Positions 13,751 through 28,920 of a stretch of DNA of 64,000 nt are shown one piece after another. The first letter of the stretch is position 1. Each line of letters opens with the position of its first letter. The notes below the pieces were generated by a model. The model made no database searches, had not been told where the DNA came from, and saw only the letters and a program-made list of their open reading frames with translations. Origin of the DNA: Mixophyes australis (taxonomy: Eukaryota; Chordata; Amphibia; Anura; Limnodynastidae); contig JAVHZZ010000075.1 of the NCBI GenBank assembly GCA_036250195.1, positions 186,001-250,000 of the forward strand, read 5' to 3'. A program made the position numbers and the translations under genes.

Positions 13751-16700
13751 AAGAATAAACAAAAATAAGTATAAAAATAAGAATAAAAAAAATTGTATAA
13801 AAATAAGAATAAGTATAAAAATAAGAATAAAAAAAATGAGTATAAAAATAAGAATAAACAAAAATTAGTATAAGAATAAGTATAAAAATAAGTATAAAAA
13901 TAAGAATAAAAAAAAATTAGTATAAGAATAAGTATAAAAATAAGTATAAAAATAAAAATAAAAAAAAAAATTAGTATAAAAATAAGAATAAGTACAAAAA
14001 TAAGTATAAAAATAAGAATAAAACAAAAATAAGTATAGAAATAAGAATAAGAAAAAAAAGTATAAAAATAAGAATAAGTATAAAAATAAGTATAAAAATA
14101 AGAATAAAAAAAAAATTAGTATAAAAATAAGAATAAAAGAAATTAGTATAAAAATAAGAATAAGTATAAAAATAAGTATAAAAATAAGAATAAAAAAAAA
14201 AATTAGTATAAGAATAAGTATAAAAATAAGTGTAAAAATAAGAATAAAAAAAAAAAAGTATAAAAATAAGAATAAGTATAAAAATAAGTATAAAAATAAT
14301 AATAAAACAAAAATTAGTATAAAAATAAGAATAAGTATAAAAATAAGTATAAAAATAAGAATAAAACAAAAATAAGTATAAAAATAAGAATAAACAAAAA
14401 TAAGTATAAAAATTAAAAAAAATGTATTAAAATAAGTATAAAAATCAGAATAAGTATAAAAATAAGAATAAAACAAAAATAAGTATAAAAATAAGAATAA
14501 GAAAAAAAAGTATAAAAATAAGAATAAGTAAAAATAAGTACAAAAATAAGAATAAAAAAAAGTATAAAATTAAGAATAAGTATAAAAATAAGTATAAAAA
14601 TAAGAATAAAAAAAAATTAGTATAAAAATAAGAATAAGTATAAAAATAAGTATAAAAATAAGAATAAAAAAAAAAATTAGTATAAGAATAAGTATAAAAA
14701 TAAGTATAAAAATAAGAATAAAAAAAAAATTAGTATAAAAATAAGAATAAGTATAAAAATAAGTATAAAACTAAGAATAAAACAAAAATAAATATAAAAA
14801 TAAGAATAAGAAAAAAAAGTATAAAAATAAGAATAAGAAAAAATAAGTATAAAAATAAGAATAAAAAAAATGAGTATAAAAATAAGAATAAACAAAAAGT
14901 ATAAGAATAAGTATAATAATAAGTATAAAAATAAGAATAAAACAAAAATACATATAAAAATAAGAATAAGTAAAAAAATAAGTACAAAAATAAGAATAAA
15001 AAAAAGTATAAAATTAAGAATAAGTATAAAAATAAGTATAAAAATAAGAATAAAAAAAAATTAGTATAAGAATAAGTATAAAAATAAGTATAAAAATAAG
15101 AATAAAAAAAAAAATTAGTATAAAAATAAGAATAAGTACAAAAATAAGTATAAAAATAAGAATAAAACAAAAATAAGTATAGAAATAAGAATAAGAAAAA
15201 AAAGTATAAAAATAAGAATAAGTATAAAAATAAGTATAAAAATAAGAATAAAAAAAAAATTAGTATAAAAATAAGAATAAAAGAAATTAGTATAAAAATA
15301 AGAATAAGTATAAAAATAAGTATAAAAATAAGAATAAAAAAAAAAATTAGTATAAGAATAAGTATAAAAATAAGTGTAAAAATAAGAATAAAAAAAAAAA
15401 GTATAAAAATAAGAATAAGTATAAAAATAAGTATAAAAATAATAATAAAACAAAAATAAGTATAAAAATAGGAATAAGTATAAAAATAAGTATAAAAATA
15501 AGAATAAAACAAAAATAAGTATAAAAATAAGAATAAACAAAAATAAGTATAAAAATAAGAATAAAAAAAATTGTATAAAAATAAGAATAAGTATAAAAAT
15601 AAGAATAAAAAAATAATTAGTATAAAAATAGGAATAAGTATAAAAATAAGTATAAAAATAAAAATGTATAAAAATAAGTATAAGTATAAAAATAAGTATA
15701 AAAATATGAATAAAAAAAAAGTATAAGAATAAGTATAATAATAAGTATAAAAATAAGAAAAAAACAAAAATACATATAAAAATAAGAATAAGTATAAAAA
15801 TAAGAATAAAATAAAAATAAGTATAAAAATAAGAATAAAAAAAAATAGTATAAAAATAAGAATAAAACAAAAATAAGTATAAAAATAAGAATAAACAAAA
15901 AGGATAAAAATAAGAATAAGTATAAAAATAAGAATAAAATAAAAATAAGTATAAAAATAAGAATAAAAAAAAATAGTATAAAAATAAGAATAAAACAAAA
16001 ATAAGTATAAAAATAAGAATAAACAAAAAGGATAAAAATAAGAATAAGTATAAAAATAAGAATAAAAAAGTATAAAAATAAGAATAAGTATAAAAATAAG
16101 TATAAAAATAAGTATAAAAAAAAATTAGTATAAAAATAAGAATAAGTATAAAAATAAGAATAAACAAAAATAAGTATAAAAATAAGAATAAAAAAAATTG
16201 TATAAAAATAAGAATAAGTATAAAAATAAGAATAAAAAAATAATTAGTTTAAAAATAGGAATAAGTATAAAAATAAGTATAAAAATAAAAATGTATAAAA
16301 ATAAGTATAAGTATAAAAATAAGTATAAAAATATGAATAAAAAAAAAGTATAAGAATAAGTATAATAATAAGTATAAAAATAAGAAAAAAACAAAAATAC
16401 ATATAAAAATAAGAATAAGTATAAAAATAAGAATAAAATAAAAATAAGTATAAAAATAAGAATAAAAAAAAATAGTATAAAAATAAGAATAAAACAAAAA
16501 TAAGTATAAAAATAAGAATAAACAAAAAGGATAAAAATAAGAATAAGTATAAAAATAAGAATAAAATAAAAATAAGTATAAAAATAAGAATAAAAAAAAT
16601 AGTATAAAAATAAGAATAAAACAAAAATAAGTATAAAAATAAGAATAAACAAAAAGGATAAAAATAAGAATAAGTATAAAAATAAGAATAAAAAAGTATA

Positions 16701-17245
16701 AAAATAAGAATAAGTATAAAAATAAGTATAAAAATAAGTATAAAAAAAAATTAGTATAAAAATAAGAATAAGTATAAAAATAAGTATAAAAATAAGAATA
16801 AGTATAAAAATAAGAATAAAACAAAAATAAGTATAAAAATAAGAATAAAAAAAATAAGTATAAAAATAAGAATAAAACACAAATAAGTATAAAAATAAGA
16901 ATAATAAAAGGATACAAATAAGAATAAGTATAAAAATTAGAATAAGTATAAAAATAAGAATAAAAAAAAGTATAAAAATAAGAATAAGTATAAAAATAAG
17001 TATAAAAATAAGAATAAAACAAAAATAAGTATAAAAATAAGAATAAACAAAAATAAGTATAAAAATAAGAATAAAAAAAATTGTATAAAAATAAGTATAA
17101 GTATAAAAATAAGTATAAAAATAAGAATAAAAAAAAAGTATAAGAATAAGTATAATAATAAGTATAAAAATAAGAAAAAAACAAAAATACATATAAAAAT
17201 AAGAATAAGTAAAAAAATAAGTATAAAAATAAGAATAAAAAAAAA

Positions 17246-19540
17246 TTAGTATAAGAATAAGTATAAAAATAAGTATAAAAATAAGAATAAAAAAAAATTA
17301 GTATAAAAATAAGAATAAGTACAAAAATAAGTATAAAAATAAGAATAAAACAAAAATAAGTATAGAAATAAGAATAAGAAAAAAAAGTATAAAAATAAGA
17401 ATAAGTATAAAAATAAGTATAAAAATAAGAATAAAAAAAAAAATAGTATAAAAATAAGAATAAAAGAAATTAGTATAAAAATAAGAATAAGTATAAAAAT
17501 AAGTATAAAAATAAGAATAAAAAAAAAAATTAGTATAAGAATAAGTATAAAAATAAGTGTAAAAATAAGAATAAAAAAAAAAGTATAAAAATAAGAATAA
17601 GTATAAAAATAAGTATAAAAATAATAATAAAACAAAAATAAGTATAAAAATAAGAATAAGTATAAAAATAAGTATAAAAATAAGAATAAAACAAAAATAA
17701 GTATAAAAATAAGAATAAACAAAAATAAGTATAAAAATAAGAATAAAAAAAATTGTATAAAAATAAGAATAAGTATAAAAATAAGAATAAAAAAATAATT
17801 AGTATAAAAATAGGAATAAGTATAAAAATAAGTATAAAAATAAAAATGTATAAAAATAAGTATAAGTATAAAAATAAGTATAAAAATAATAATAAAACAA
17901 AAATAAGTATAAAAATAAGAATAAGTATAAAAATAAGTATAAAAATAAGAATAAAACAAAAATAAGTATAAAAATAAGAATAAACAAAAATAAGTATAAA
18001 AATAAGAATAAAAAAAATTGTATAAAAATAAGAATAAGTATAAAAATAAGAATAAAAAAATAATTAGTATAAAAATAGGAATAAGTATAAAAATAAGTAT
18101 AAAAATAAAAATGTATAAAAATAAGTATAAGTATAAAAATAAGTATAAAAATATGAATAAAAAAAAGTATAAGAATAAGTATAATAATAAGTATAAAAAT
18201 AAGAAAAAAACAAAAATACATATAAAAATAAGAATAAGTATAAAAATAAGAATAAAATAAAAATAAGTATAAAAATAAGAATAAAAAAAAATAGTATAAA
18301 AATAAGAATAAAACAAAAATAAGTATAAAAATAAGAATAAACAAAAAGGATAAAAATAAGAATAAGTATAAAAATAAGAATAAAAAAGTATAAAAATAAG
18401 AATAAGTATAAAAATAAGTATAAAAATAAGTATAAAAAAAAATTAGTATAAAAATAAGAATAAGTATAAAAATAAGAATAAAACAAAAATAAGTATAAAA
18501 ATAAGAATAAACAAAAAATACTATAAAAATAAGAATAAGTATAAAAATAACTATAAAAATAAGAATAAAAAAAGTATAAGAATAAGAATAAGTATAAAAA
18601 TAAGTATAAAAATAAGAATAAAAAAAAAATTAGTATAAAAATAAGAATAAAAGAAATTAGTATAAAAATAAGAATAAGTATAAAAATAAGTATAAAAATA
18701 ATAATAAAACAAAAATAAGTATAAAAATAAGAATAAACAAAAATAAGTATAAAAATTAAAAAATATGTATTAAAATAAGTATAAAAATCAGAATAAGTAT
18801 AAAAATAAGTATAAAAATAAGAATAAAACAAAAATAAGAATAAAAATAAGAATAAACAAAAATAAGTATAAAAATAAGAATAAAAAAAATTGTATAAAAA
18901 TAAGTATAAGTATAAAAATAAGTATAAAAATAAGAATAAAAAAAAAATATAAGAATAAGTATAATAATAAGTATAAAAATAAGAAAAAAACAAAAATACA
19001 TATAAAAATAAGAATAAGTATAAAAATAAGAATAAAATAAAAATAAGTATAAAAATAAGAATAAAAAAAAATAGTATAAAAATAAGAATAAAACAAATAT
19101 AAGTATAAAAATAAGAATAAACAAAAAGGATAAAAATAAGAATAAGTATAAAAATAAGAATAAAAAAAGTATAAAAATAAGAATAAGTATAAAAATAAGA
19201 ATAAAACAAAAATAAGTATAAAAATAAGAATAAAAAAAAATAAGTATAAAAATAAGAATAAAACACAAAAAAGTATAAAAATAAGAATAAAAAAAGGATA
19301 AAAATAAGAATAAGTATAAAAATTAGAATAAGTATAAAAATAAGAATAAAAAAAAGTATAAAATTAAGAATAAGTATAAAAATAAGTATAAAAATAAGAA
19401 TAAAAAAAAATTAGTATAAAAATAAGAATAAGTATAAAAATAAGTATAAAAATAAGAATAAAAAAAAAAATTAGTATAAGAATAAGTATAAAAATAAGTA
19501 TAAAAATAAGAATAAAACAAAAATAAGTATAAAAATAAGA
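17246..19540. repeat. Satellite block recurring across the insertion
   Basis: This block is nearly identical to 54292-56585 at an offset of 37046 bp, and its first part also matches 51549-52900 at an offset of 34303 bp. It contains a 265-bp tandem pair (landmarks at 17753 and 18018). One visible difference between the two long copies is cacaaaaaagtat near 19263 against cacaaataagtat near 56305. The near-identity implies recent amplification or exchange. Confidence 0.75.
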
Positions 19541-22269
19541 ATAAAACAAAAATAAGTATAAAAATAAGAATAAGAAAAAAAAGTATAAAAATAAGAATAA
19601 GTAAAAATAAGTATAAAAATAAGAATAAAAAAAATTAGTATAAAAATAAGAATAAACAAAAAGTATAAGAATAAGTATAATAATAAGTATAAAAATAAGA
19701 ATAAAACAAAAATACATATAAAAATAAGAATAAGTAAAAAAATAAGTACAAAAATAAGAATAAAAAAAAAAATTTGTATAAGAATAAGTATAAAAATAAG
19801 TATAAAAATAAGAATAAAAAAAAATTAGTATAAAAATAAGAATAAGTATAAAAATAAGTATAAAAATAAGAATAAAACAAAAATAAGTATAAAAAAAAGA
19901 ATAAACAAAAATAAGTATAAAAATTAAAAAAAATGTATTAAAATAAGTATAAAAATCAGAATAAGTATAAAAATAAGAATAAAACAAAAATAAGTATAAA
20001 AATAAGAATAAGAAAAAAAAGTATATAAATAAGAATAAGTAAAAATAAGTATAAAAATAAGAATAAAAAAAATTAGTATAAAAATAAGAATAAACAAAAA
20101 GTATAAGAATAAGTATAATAATAAGTATAAAAATAAGAATAAAACAAAAATACATATAAAAATAAGAATAAGTAAAAAAATAAGTACAAAAATAAGAATA
20201 AAAAAAAGTATAAAATTAAGAATAAGTATAAAAATAAGTATAAAAATAAGAATAAAAAAAAATTAGTATAAAAATAAGAATAAGTATAAAAATAAGTATA
20301 AAAATAAGAATAAAAAAAAAAATTAGTATAAGAATAAGTATAAAAATAAGTATAAAAATAAGAATAAAAAAAAAATTAGTATAAAAATAAGTATAAAAAT
20401 CAGAATAAGTATAAAAATAAGAATAAAACAAAAATAAGTATAAAAATAAGAATAAGAAAAAAAGTATAAAAATAAGAATAAGTAAAAATAAGTATAAAAA
20501 TAAGAATAAAAAAAAAGTATAAAATTAAGAATAAGTATAAAAATAAGTATAAAATTAAGAATAAAAAAAAATTAGTATAAGAATAAGTATAAAAATAAGT
20601 ATAAAAATAAGAATAAAAAAAAAAATTAGTATAAAAATAAGAATAAGTACAAAAATAAGTATAAAAATAAGAATAAAATAAAAATAAGTATAGAAATAAG
20701 AATAAAAAAAAATAGTATAAAAATAAGAATAAAACAAAAATAAGTATAAAAATAAGAATAAACAAAAAGGATAAAAATAAGAATAAGTATAAAAATAAGA
20801 ATAAAAAAAGTATAAAAATAAGAATAAGTATAAAAATAAGTATAAAAAAAAATTAGTATAAAAATAAGAATAAGTATAAAAATAAGTATAAAAATAAGAA
20901 TAAGTATAAAAATAAGAATAAAACAAAAATAAGTATAAAAATAAGAATAAAAAAAATAAGTATAAAAATAAAACACAAATAAGTATAAAAATAAGAATAA
21001 TAAAAGGATACAAATAAGAATAAGTATAAAAATTAGAATAAGTATAAAAATAAGAATAAAAAAAAGTATAAAAATAAGAATAAGTATAAAAATAAGTATA
21101 AAAATAAGAATAAAACAAAAATAAGTATAAAAATAAGAATAAACAAAAATAAGTATAAAAATAAGAATAAAAAAAATTGTATAAAAATAAGTATAAGTAT
21201 AAAAATAAGTATAAGTATAAAAATAAGTATAAAAATAAGAATAAAAAAAAAGTATAAGAATAAGTATAATAATAAGTATAAAAATAAGAAAAAAACAAAA
21301 ATACATATAAAAATAAGAATAAGTATAAAAATAAGAATAAAATAAAAATAAGTATAAAAATAAGAATAAAAAAAAATAGTATAAAAATAAGAATAAAACA
21401 AAAATAAGTATAAAAATAAGAATAAACAAAAAGGATAAAAATAAGAATAAGTATAAAAATAAGAATAAAAAAAGTATAAAAATAAGAATAAGTATAAAAA
21501 TAAGTATAAAAATAAGTATAACAAAAATTAGTATAAAAATAAGAATAAGTATAAAAATAAGTATAAAAATCAGAATAAAAAAAAAATTAGTATAAGAATA
21601 AGTATAAAAATAAGTATAAAAATAAGAATAAACAAAAAATACTATAAAAATAAGAATAAGTATAAAAATAACTATAAAAATAAGAATAAAAAAAGTATAA
21701 GAATAAGAATAAGTATAAAAATAAGTATAAAAATAAGAATAAAAAAAAATTAGTATAAAAATAAGAATAAAAGAAATTAGTATAAAAATAAGAATAAGTA
21801 TAAAAATAAGTATAAAAATAATAATAAAACAAAAATAAGTATAAAAATAAGAATAAACAAAAATAAGTATAAAAATTAAAAAATATGTATTAAAATAAGT
21901 ATAAAAATCAGAATAAGTATAAAAATAAGTATAAAAATAAGAATAAAACAAAAATAAGTATAAAAATAAGAATAAACAAAAATAAGTATAAAAATAAGAA
22001 AAAAACAAAAATACATATAAAAATAAGTATAAGTATAAAAATAAGTATAAAAATAAGAATAAAAAAAAGTATAAGAATAAGTATAATAATAAGTATAAAA
22101 ATAAGAAAAAAACAAAAATACATATAAAAATAAGAATAAGTATAAAAATAAGAATAAAATAAAAATAAGTATAAAAATAAGAATAAAAAAAAATAGTATA
22201 AAAATAAGAATAAAACAAAAATAAGTATAAAAATAAGAATAAACAAAAAGGATAAAAATAAGAATAAGT

Positions 22270-24340
22270 ATAATAATAAGTATAAAAATAAGAATAAAAC
22301 AAAAATACATATAAAAATAAGAATAAGTAAAAAAATAAGTACAAAAATAAGAATAAAAAAAAGTATAAAATTAAGAATAAGTATAAAAATAAGTATAAAA
22401 ATAAGAATAAAAAAAAATTAGTATAAAAATAAAAATAAGTATAAAAATAAGTATAAAAATAAGAATAAAAAAAAAAATTTGTATAAGAATAAGTATAAAA
22501 ATAAGTATAAAAATAAGAATAAAAAAAAAATTAGTATAAAAATAAGAATAAGTGTAAAAATAAGTATAAAAATAAGAATAAAACAAAAATAAGTATAAAA
22601 ATAAGAATAAACAAAAATAAGTATAAAAATTTAAAAAAATGTATTAAAATAAGTATAAAAATCAGAATAAGTATAAAAATAAGAATAAAACAAAAATAAG
22701 TATAAAAATAAGAATAAGAAAAAAAAGTATAAAAATAAGAATAAGTAAAAATAAGTATAAAAATAAGAATAAAAAAAATTAGTATAAAAATAAGAATAAA
22801 CAAAAAGTATAAGAATAAGTATAATAATAAGTATAAAAATAAGAATAAAACAAAAATACATATAAAAATAAGAATAAGTAAAAAAATAAGTACAAAAATA
22901 AGAATAAAAAAAAGTATAAAATTAAGAATAAGTATAAAAATAAGTATAAAAATAAGAATAAAAAAAAATTAGTATAAAAATAAGAATAAGTATAAAAATA
23001 AGTATAAAAATAAGAATAAAAAAAAAAATTAGTATAAGAATAAGTATAAAAATAAGTATAAAAATAAGAATAAAAAAAAAATTAGTATAAAAATAAGAAT
23101 AAGTATAAAAATAAGTATAAAAATAAGAATAAAACAAAAATAAGTATAAAAATAAGAATAAACAAAAATAAGTATAAAAATTAAAAAAAATGTATTAAAA
23201 TAAGTATAAAAATCAGAATAAGTATAAAAATAAGAATAAAACAAAAATAAGTATAAAAATAAGAATAAGAAAAAAAAGTATAAAAATAAGAATAAGTAAA
23301 AATAAGTATAAAAATAAGAATAAAAAAAATTAGTATAAAAATAAGAATAAACAAAAAGTATAAGAATAAGTATAATAATAAGTATAAAAATAAGAATAAA
23401 ACAAAAATACATATAAAAATAAGAATAAGTAAAAAAATAAGTACAAAAATAAGAATAAAAAAAAGTATAAAATTAAGAATAAGTATAAAAATAAGTATAA
23501 AAATAAGAATAAAAAAAAATTAGTATAAAAATAAGAATAAGTATAAAAATAAGTATAAAAATAAGAATAAAAAAAAAATTAGTATAAGAATAAGTATAAA
23601 AATAAGTATAAAAATAAGAATAAAAAAAAAATTAGTATAAAAATAAGAATAAGTATAAAAATAAGTATAAAAATAAGAATAAAACAAAAATAAGTATAAA
23701 AATAAGAATAAACAAAAATAAGTATAAAAATTAAAAAAAATGTATTAAAATAAGTATAAAAATCAGAATAAGTATAAAAATAAGAATTAAACAAAAATAA
23801 GTATAAAAATAAGAATAAGAAAAAAAAGTATAAAAATAAGAATAAGTAAAAATAAGTATAAAAATAAGAATAAAAAAAATTAGTATAAAAATAAGAATAA
23901 ACAAAAAGTATAAGAATAAGTATAATAATAAGTATAAAAATAAGAATAAAACAAAAATACATATAAAAATAAGAATAAGTAAAAAAATAAGTACAAAAAT
24001 AAGAATAAAAAAAAGTATAAAATTAAGAATAAGTATAAAAATAAGTATAAAAATAAGAATAAAAAAAAATTAGTATAAAAATAAGAATAAGTATAAAAAT
24101 AAGTATAAAAATAAGAATAAAAAAAAAATTAGTATAAGAATAAGTATAAAAATAAGTATAAAAATAAGAATAAAAAAAAAATTAGTATAAAAATAAGAAT
24201 AAGTATAAAAATAAGTATAAAAATAAGAATAAAACAAAAATAAGTATAAAAATAAGAATAAACAAAAATAAGTATAAAAATTAAAAAAAATGTATTAAAA
24301 TAAGTATAAAAATCAGAATAAGTATAAAAATAAGAATAAA
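22270..24340. repeat. 550-bp satellite higher-order repeat, about 4 copies
   Basis: The landmark aaaaaaatgtattaaaataag recurs near 22633, 23184, 23734 and 24284, close to 550 bp apart. The segment attagtataagaataag recurs at 23029, 23579 and 24129. The first unit has a t-rich variant (aatttgtataag near 22478). The third has a private aattaaacaaaaat change near 23786, which reappears at 28360 in the second 550-bp array. Confidence 0.75.
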
Positions 24341-27300
24341 ACAAAAAGTATAAGAATAAGTATAATAATAAGTATAAAAATAAGAATAAAACAAAAATAC
24401 ATATAAAAATAAGAATAAGTAAAAAAATAAGTATAAAAATAAGAATAAAATAAAAATAAGTATAAAAATAAGAATAAAAAAAAATAGTATAAAAATAAGA
24501 ATAAAACAAAAATAAGTATAAAAATAAGAATAAACAAAAAGGATAAAAATAAGAATAAGTATAAAAATAAGAATAAAAAAAGTATAAAAATAAGAATAAG
24601 TATAAAAATAAGTATAAAAATAAGTATAAAAAAAAATTTGTATAAAAATAAGAATAAGTATAAAAATAAGAATAAAACAAAAATAAGTATAAAAATAAGA
24701 ATAAAAAAAATAAGTATAAAAATAAGAATAAAACACAAATAAGTATAAAAATAAGAATAATAAAAGGATACAAATAAGAATAAGTATAAAAATTAGAATA
24801 AGTATAAAAATAAGAATAAAAAAAAGTATAAAAATAAGAATAAGTATAAAAATAAGTATAAAAATAAGAATAAAACAAAAATAAGTATAAAAATAAGAAT
24901 AAACAAAAATAAGTATAAAAATAAGAATAAAAAAATTTGTATAAAAATAAGTATAAGTATAAAAATAAGTATAAAAATAAGAATAAAAAAAAAGTATAAG
25001 AATAAGTATAATAATAAGTATAAAAATAAGAAAAAAACAAAAATACATATAAAAATAAGAATAAGTATAAAAATAAGAATAAAATAAAAATAAGTATAAA
25101 AATAAGAATAAACAAAAAGTATAAAAATAAGTATAAAAATAAGAATAAAAAAAAAATTAGTATAAAAATAAGAATAAAAGAAATTAGTATAAAAATAAGA
25201 ATAAGTATAAAAATAAGTATAAAAATAAGAATAAAAAAAAAAATTAGTATAAGAATAAGTATAAAAATAAGTGTAAAAATAAGAATAAAAAAAAAAAAGT
25301 ATAAAAATAAGAATAAGTATAAAAATAAGTATAAAAATAATAATAAAACAAAAATTAGTATAAAAATAAGAATAAGTATAAAAATAAGTATAAAAATAAG
25401 AATAAAACAAAAATAAGTATAAAAATAAGAATAAACAAAAATAAGTATAAAAATTAAAAAAAATGTATTAAAATAAGTATAAAAATCAGAATAAGTATAA
25501 AAATAAGAATAAAACAAAAATAAGTATAAAAATAAGAATAAGAAAAAAAAGTATAAAAATAAGAATAAGTAAAAATAAGTACAAAAATAAGAATAAAAAA
25601 AAGTATAAAATTAAGAATAAGTATAAAAATAAGTATAAAAATAAGAATAAAAAAAAATTAGTATAAAAATAAGAATAAGTATAAAAATAAGTATAAAAAT
25701 AAGAATAAAAAAAAAAATTAGTATAAGAATAAGTATAAAAATAAGTATAAAAATAAGAATAAAAAAAAAATTAGTATAAAAATAAGAATAAGTATAAAAA
25801 TAAGTATAAAAATAAGAATAAAACAAAAATAAGTATAAAAATAAGAATAAGAAAAAAAAGTATAAAAATAAGAATAAGAAAAAATAAGTATAAAAATAAG
25901 AATAAAAAAAATGAGTATAAAAATAAGAATAAACAAAAAGTATAAGAATAAGTATAATAATAAGTATAAAAATAAGAATAAAACAAAAATACATATAAAA
26001 ATAAGAATAAGTAAAAAAATAAGTACAAAAATAAGAATAAAAAAAAGTATAAAATTAAGAATAAGTATAAAAATAAGTATAAAAATAAGAATAAAAAAAA
26101 ATTAGTATAAGAATAAGTATAAAAATAAGTATAAAAATAAGAATAAAAAAAAAAATTAGTATAAAAATAAGAATAAGTACAAAAATAAGTATAAAAATAA
26201 GAATAAAACAAAAATAAGTATAGAAATAAGAATAAGAAAAAAAAGTATAAAAATAAGAATAAGTATAAAAATAAGTATAAAAATAAGAATAAAAAAAAAA
26301 TAGTATAAAAATAAGAATAAAAGAAATTAGTATAAAAATAAGAATAAGTATAAAAATAAGTATAAAAATAAGAATAAAAAAAAAAATTAGTATAAGAATA
26401 AGTATAAAAATAAGTGTAAAAATAAGAATAAAAAAAAAAGTATAAAAATAAGAATAAGTATAAAAATAAGTATAAAAATAATAATAAAACAAAAATAAGT
26501 ATAAAAATAGGAATAAGTATAAAAATAAGTATAAAAATAAGAATAAACAAAAATAAGTATAAAAATAAGAATAAAAAAAATTGTATAAAAATAAGAATAA
26601 GTATAAAAATAAGAATAAAAAAATAATTAGTATAAAAATAGGAATAAGTATAAAAATAAGTATAAAAATAAAAATGTATAAAAATAAGTATAAGTATAAA
26701 AATAAGTATAAAAATATGAATAAAAAAAAAGTATAAGAATAAGTATAATAATAAGTATAAAAATAAGAAAAAAACAAAAATACATATAAAAATAAGAATA
26801 AGTATAAAAATAAGAATAAAATAAAAATAAGTATAAAAATAAGAATAAAAAAAAATAGTATAAAAATAAGAATAAAACAAAAATAAGTATAAAAATAAGA
26901 ATAAACAAAAAGGATAAAAATAAGAATAAGTATAAAAATAAGAATAAAATAAAAATAAGTATAAAAATAAGAATAAAAAAAAATAGTATAAAAATAAGAA
27001 TAAAACAAAAATAAGTATAAAAATAAGAATAAACAAAAAGGATAAAAATAAGAATAAGTATAAAAATAAGAATAAAAAAGTATAAAAATAAGAATAAGTA
27101 TAAAAATAAGTATAAAAATAAGTATAAAAAAAAATTAGTATAAAAATAAGAATAAGTATAAAAATAAGTATAAAAATAAGAATAAGTATAAAAATAAGAA
27201 TAAAACAAAAATAAGTATAAAAATAAGAATAAAAAAAATAAGTATAAAAATAAGAATAAAACACAAATAAGTATAAAAATAAGAATAATAAAAGGATACA

Positions 27301-28089
27301 AATAAGAATAAGTATAAAAATTAGAATAAGTATAAAAATAAGAATAAAAAAAAGTATAAAAATAAGAATAAGTATAAAAATAAGTATAAAAATAAGAATA
27401 AAACAAAAATAAGTATAAAAATAAGAATAAACAAAAATAAGTATAAAAATAAGAATAAAAAAAATTGTATAAAAATAAGTATAAGTATAAAAATAAGTAT
27501 AAAAATAAGAATAAAAAAAAAGTATAAGAATAAGTATAATAATAAGTATAAAAATAAGAAAAAAACAAAAATACATATAAAAATAAGAATAAGTAAAAAA
27601 ATAAGTATAAAAATAAGAATAAAAAAAAATTAGTATAAGAATAAGTATAAAAATAAGTATAAAAATAAGAATAAGTACAAAAATAAGTATAAAAATAAGA
27701 ATAAAACAAAAATAAGTATAGAAATAAGAATAAGAAAAAAAAGTATAAAAATAAGAATAAGTATAAAAATAAGTATAAAAATAAGAATAAAAAAAAAATT
27801 AGTATAAAAATAAGAATAAAAGAAATTAGTATAAAAATAAGAATAAGTATAAAAATAAGTATAAAAATAAGAATAAAAAAAAAAATTAGTATAAGAATAA
27901 GTATAAAAATAAGTGTAAAAATAAGAATAAAAAAAAAAGTATAAAAATAAGAATAAGTATAAAAATAAGTATAAAAATAAGAATAAAACAAAAATAAGTA
28001 TAAAAATAAGAATAAACAAAAATAAGTATAAAAATAAGAATAAAAAAAATTGTATAAAAATAAGAATAAGTATAAAAATAAGAATAAAA

Positions 28090-28920
28090 AAAAATTAGTA
28101 TAAAAATAAGAATAAGTATAAAAATAAGTATAAAAATAAGAATAAAAAAAAAATTAGTATAAGAATAAGTATAAAAATAAGTATAAAAATAAGAATAAAA
28201 AAAAAATTAGTATAAAAATAAGAATAAGTATAAAAATAAGTATAAAAATAAGAATAAAACAAAAATAAGTATAAAAATAAGAATAAACAAAAATAAGTAT
28301 AAAAATTAAAAAAAATGTATTAAAATAAGTATAAAAATCAGAATAAGTATAAAAATAAGAATTAAACAAAAATAAGTATAAAAATAAGAATAAGAAAAAA
28401 AAGTATAAAAATAAGAATAAGTAAAAATAAGTATAAAAATAAGAATAAAAAAAATTAGTATAAAAATAAGAATAAACAAAAAGTATAAGAATAAGTATAA
28501 TAATAAGTATAAAAATAAGAATAAAACAAAAATACATATAAAAATAAGAATAAGTAAAAAAATAAGTACAAAAATAAGAATAAAAAAAAGTATAAAATTA
28601 AGAATAAGTATAAAAATAAGTATAAAAATAAGAATAAAAAAAAATTAGTATAAAAATAAGAATAAGTATAAAAATAAGTATAAAAATAAGAATAAAAAAA
28701 AAATTAGTATAAGAATAAGTATAAAAATAAGTATAAAAATAAGAATAAAAAAAAAATTAGTATAAAAATAAGAATAAGTATAAAAATAAGTATAAAAATA
28801 AGAATAAAACAAAAATAAGTATAAAAATAAGAATAAACAAAAATAAGTATAAAAATTAAAAAAAATGTATTAAAATAAGTATAAAAATCAGAATAAGTAT
28901 AAAAATAAGAATAAAACAAA
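28090..28920. repeat. 550-bp satellite repeat, second array
   Basis: Landmarks at 28154 and 28704 are 550 bp apart. The private aattaaacaaaaat variant near 28360 is shared with the unit at 23579-24128. This places the array in a segmental duplication with an offset of 4575 bp rather than as an independent expansion. Downstream, 24793-26062 matches 29621-30890 at an offset of 4828 bp, the difference being an extra 253 bp near 29000-29270. Confidence 0.7.
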
